From NCBI RefSeq assembly GCF_000024845.1, contig NC_013501.1, positions 2,398,874-2,462,873 on the forward strand: DNA of 64,000 nucleotides, in the 5' to 3' direction. Source of the DNA: Rhodothermus marinus DSM 4252. Lineage in GTDB: Bacteria; Bacteroidota; Rhodothermia; Rhodothermales; Rhodothermaceae. The notes beneath the pieces are model-generated. The model was not told where the DNA came from, searched no databases, and saw only the letters and a list, made by a program, of their open reading frames with translations. Shown in pieces: positions 61,675 through 64,000 of this stretch. Position numbers and translations under genes: made by a program. Every line of letters starts with the position of its first letter. Positions within the stretch are counted from its first letter, which is position 1.

Positions 61675-63438
61675 ATGGGGTTCCAAATTACCCGTTATTT
61701 TCGTGCAAAGAAAAACAACTGGTGCTGGTCGCTTGCGCTGATCCTGCTGGTCCAGGTAGTCCGGGCGCAGGTGGGCGACATCCCCCGCCCCTACCGGGCC
61801 TATCACGGGCTGGTGGTTTCGGCACGCCCGGAGGCCTCCGAGGCCGGGCTGGAGATGCTCCGACGTGGCGGCAATGCCATCGACGCAGCGGTGGCCACCG
61901 GCTTTGCGCTGGCCGTGGTGCACCCCGTGGCCGGCAACATCGGGGGCGGTGGCTTCATGGTGATCCGCTTCGCCGACGGCCGCACCACCACAATCGACTT
62001 CCGCGAGACGGCCCCGCAGGCAGCCACCCGTGATATGTTTCTGGACGAGCAGGGCCGGTTCGTGCCGGAACGCAGCCAGCAGGGCTACCTGGCTTCGGGC
62101 GTGCCCGGCTCGGTGGCCGGCCTGCTGCTGGCCCACGAAAAGTACGGCCGCCTTTCCCGCGCCGAAGTGCTGGAACCGGCCATCCGCCTGGCCGAAGAGG
62201 GCTTCCGCCTCACCCGCGAGCAGGCCGCCCGCTTCAACGCCTTCCGTGAAGCCTTCTCACGCTACCCCTCCACCCGGAAGTATTTCGTAAAAGACACGCC
62301 TTTCCGGGAAGGCGAGCGGTTCGTGCAGAAGGACCTGGCCCGCACGCTCCGGCGCATCCAGCAATACGGTGCCGACGACTTCTACCGGGGCGAGACGGCC
62401 GATCTGATCGTGGCCGAAATGCAGCGGGGTGGCGGTCTGATTACGCACGAAGACCTGGCGTCCTATCGGGCCATCGAACGCCCACCGGTCGTCGGTACCT
62501 ATCGGGGGTACCGGATCATTTCGATGGGGCCGCCATCTTCCGGTGGAATCGGCCTGATCCAGCTTCTCAATGCCGTCGAGCCCTACGACATTGCGGAGAT
62601 GGGCTTCGGCAGCAGCGCCACCATTCACCTGATGGCCGAGGCCATGCGCCGCGTCTATGCCGACCGTGCGCAGTGGCTGGGCGATCCAGACTTTGTGAAG
62701 GTCCCCGTGCAGGGGCTGATCAGCAAGGAATACATGCGCCGGCGCATGGCCGACTTCAACCCCTATCGCGCCGACACCAGCCAGCGCATCACGCACGGCG
62801 ACCCGTGGGCCTTCGAGTCGCAGGAGACCACGCACTATTCGGTGGTCGACGACGAAGGCAATGCGGTCAGCGTGACCACCACGATCAATGGCGCCTACGG
62901 CTCGCTCGTGGTGGTCGATGGCGCCGGATTTTTCCTGAACAACGAGATGGACGACTTCAGCGCCGCGCCCGGCGTGCCCAACATGTACGGGCTGGTGGGT
63001 TCCGAGGCCAACGCCATTGCGCCGGGCAAGCGCATGCTCTCGTCCATGACGCCCACCATCGTCGAAGATCCGGAAGGCCGGCTCTTTCTGGTACTGGGGA
63101 CGCCGGGCGGTTCGACGATCATCACGACGGTCTTTCAGCTCGTACTGAACGTGATCGATCACGGGATGAACATCCAGCAGGCCGTGCTGGCCCCGCGCAT
63201 CCACCACCAGTGGCTCCCCGATGTGCTCTATTACGAACGCCGGGGCCTGCCGCGCGATGTGGTCGAAAACCTGAAGCGACGGGGCTGGAAGGTAGTCGAG
63301 CGCAGCGGCACCAGCGGACGGGCACACGCCATCCAGGTCGTCTATGGACCGGACGAACTGGCACCCCTGCCCGGCGTGACCCGGGTCTATCTGGCGGGCG
63401 TCGATCCGCGCGGCGAAGGGGGCGCAGCTGGCTACTGA
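61675..63438 (+). CDS. ggt: gamma-glutamyltransferase
   Basis: GGT cleaves glutathione and other gamma-glutamyl compounds outside the cytoplasm. I chose the ATG at 61675, which has AGAGGT 5 bases before it and gives a signal-anchor (WCWSLALILLVQVVRAQ) followed by mature protein; the longer frame from 61543 has no support. The proenzyme self-cleaves before the nucleophile Thr in SQETTHYSVVD. Other markers are GGNAIDAAVATGFALAVVHP, GNIGGGGFMV and GTPGGSTIITTVFQLVLN. The 587-aa length is normal. It converges on purF with one base between. Confidence 0.95.
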   Translation: MGFQITRYFRAKKNNWCWSLALILLVQVVRAQVGDIPRPYRAYHGLVVSARPEASEAGLEMLRRGGNAIDAAVATGFALAVVHPVAGNIGGGGFMVIRFADGRTTTIDFRETAPQAATRDMFLDEQGRFVPERSQQGYLASGVPGSVAGLLLAHEKYGRLSRAEVLEPAIRLAEEGFRLTREQAARFNAFREAFSRYPSTRKYFVKDTPFREGERFVQKDLARTLRRIQQYGADDFYRGETADLIVAEMQRGGGLITHEDLASYRAIERPPVVGTYRGYRIISMGPPSSGGIGLIQLLNAVEPYDIAEMGFGSSATIHLMAEAMRRVYADRAQWLGDPDFVKVPVQGLISKEYMRRRMADFNPYRADTSQRITHGDPWAFESQETTHYSVVDDEGNAVSVTTTINGAYGSLVVVDGAGFFLNNEMDDFSAAPGVPNMYGLVGSEANAIAPGKRMLSSMTPTIVEDPEGRLFLVLGTPGGSTIITTVFQLVLNVIDHGMNIQQAVLAPRIHHQWLPDVLYYERRGLPRDVVENLKRRGWKVVERSGTSGRAHAIQVVYGPDELAPLPGVTRVYLAGVDPRGEGGAAGY

Positions 63439-63439
63439 G

Positions 63440-64000
63440 CTACCACTCGTTCTCCTCCTTCGTCACGCCCATCTCGACGGGCACCGGATAGTCGGCCGTG
63501 AAGCAGGCGTTGCAGTAGTCCAGCCCGTCAGGATGGGCCGAGCGAACAGCTTGCATCAGCCCCTCGACCGACAGGTAGGCCAGCGAATCCACGCCCAGCC
63601 ACCGACGCATTTCTTCGATGCTGGCAAACTTGTTGGCCAGCAGTTCCTCGGCACTCGGGAAGTCCATCCCGTAGAAGCACGGGCTGATCACCGGTGGCGA
63701 GGCGATCCGGAGATGCACTTCGCGCGCGCCCGCCTGCCGGATCATGTTGACCAGAAAACGCGAAGTCGTACCGCGCACGATGGAATCGTCCACCACCACC
63801 ACGATACGATCGCGCAGCACACCCTCGACCGTATTGAACTTGCACCGGACGCGCATTTCGCGACGGTCCTGGCCCGGCGCGATGAAGGTACGTCCGACGT
63901 AATGGTTGCGGATCAGGCCGATCTCGTAGCGGCAGCGGTAGCCCAGCTTCTGGCACTCGGTGGTGTAGCCCAGCGCGATCGTATTGGAGGAGTCGGGGAC
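63440..64000 (-). CDS. purF: amidophosphoribosyltransferase, C-terminal part (cut by window edge)
   Basis: PurF makes phosphoribosylamine, the first step of purine synthesis. The visible C-terminal 186 residues begin VPDSSNTIALGYTTECQ and continue GLIRNHYVGRTFIAPGQDRRE, then VRCKFNTVEG. The PRPP-binding loop is VVVVDDSIVRGTTSRFLV. The protein ends with LDYCNACFTADYPVPV. The N-terminal glutaminase domain lies beyond position 64000. Confidence 0.96.
   Translation of the reverse strand, partial: VPDSSNTIALGYTTECQKLGYRCRYEIGLIRNHYVGRTFIAPGQDRREMRVRCKFNTVEGVLRDRIVVVVDDSIVRGTTSRFLVNMIRQAGAREVHLRIASPPVISPCFYGMDFPSAEELLANKFASIEEMRRWLGVDSLAYLSVEGLMQAVRSAHPDGLDYCNACFTADYPVPVEMGVTKEENEW

Overview
The window is a GC-rich bacterial chromosome segment whose gene content, protein style (SusC/SusD pair, FecR plus ECF sigma factor, TAnnTTTG-like promoter boxes) and individual proteins fit a thermophilic Rhodothermus-type member of the Bacteroidota/Rhodothermota. 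This assignment is by recognition; no search was run. Coding density is high, many genes overlap by the four bases ATGA, and I see no CRISPR array or rRNA.

Layout. 0-8 kb: sigma-54 activator, miaB, ribE, an HDOD signalling protein, and a three-gene operon ending in ribD. 8-12 kb: a small Cys-rich exported peptide with a beta-propeller lipoprotein, tRNA-Gln, and a secreted GH3 beta-glucosidase. 12.2-16.1 kb: a translationally coupled trio (asparagine-synthetase-like, RaSEA-like radical SAM, halogenase-like flavoprotein) of unknown product. 16.1-31 kb: a UPF0489 gene, then a long minus-strand polysaccharide utilisation locus. It runs FecR, SusC, SusD, PIG-L deacetylase, YetA/rhamnogalacturonan-lyase-like protein, SLC13 transporter, NagB, sugar MFS transporter and, unusually last, the ECF sigma factor. 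31-34 kb: aconitase and tRNA-Ala(CGC).

34.2-40.4 kb: a 6.2-kb integrative element sits in tRNA-Ala, bounded by a 17-bp direct repeat that copies the tRNA 3' end. It carries a tyrosine integrase, an unknown 340-aa gene, an AlpA/excisionase-like regulator, a zinc-ribbon ATPase with an SSB-like acidic tail, a small protein and a terminase-small-subunit-like protein, and no capsid or lysis genes. This is the gene set of a phage satellite (PICI-like), and it is my main candidate for an undescribed system. A 253-bp fold-back MITE-like element lies 114 bp beyond its right end.

40.8-48.4 kb: peptide and amide hydrolases (Tat-exported carbamoylase-like enzyme, PSMA-like M28 peptidase, amidohydrolase fused to an NTF2-like domain), a DinG-type helicase and tRNA-Arg. 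48.4-53.3 kb: thiO-thiS-thiG-thiE-thiD and a divergent DAO-type flavoprotein. 53.4-64 kb: class I fructose-bisphosphate aldolase, a double AAA ATPase, an orphan Phd-like antitoxin, three consecutive exported amidohydrolase-fold proteins of which two lack metal ligands, gamma-glutamyltransferase and the truncated end of purF.
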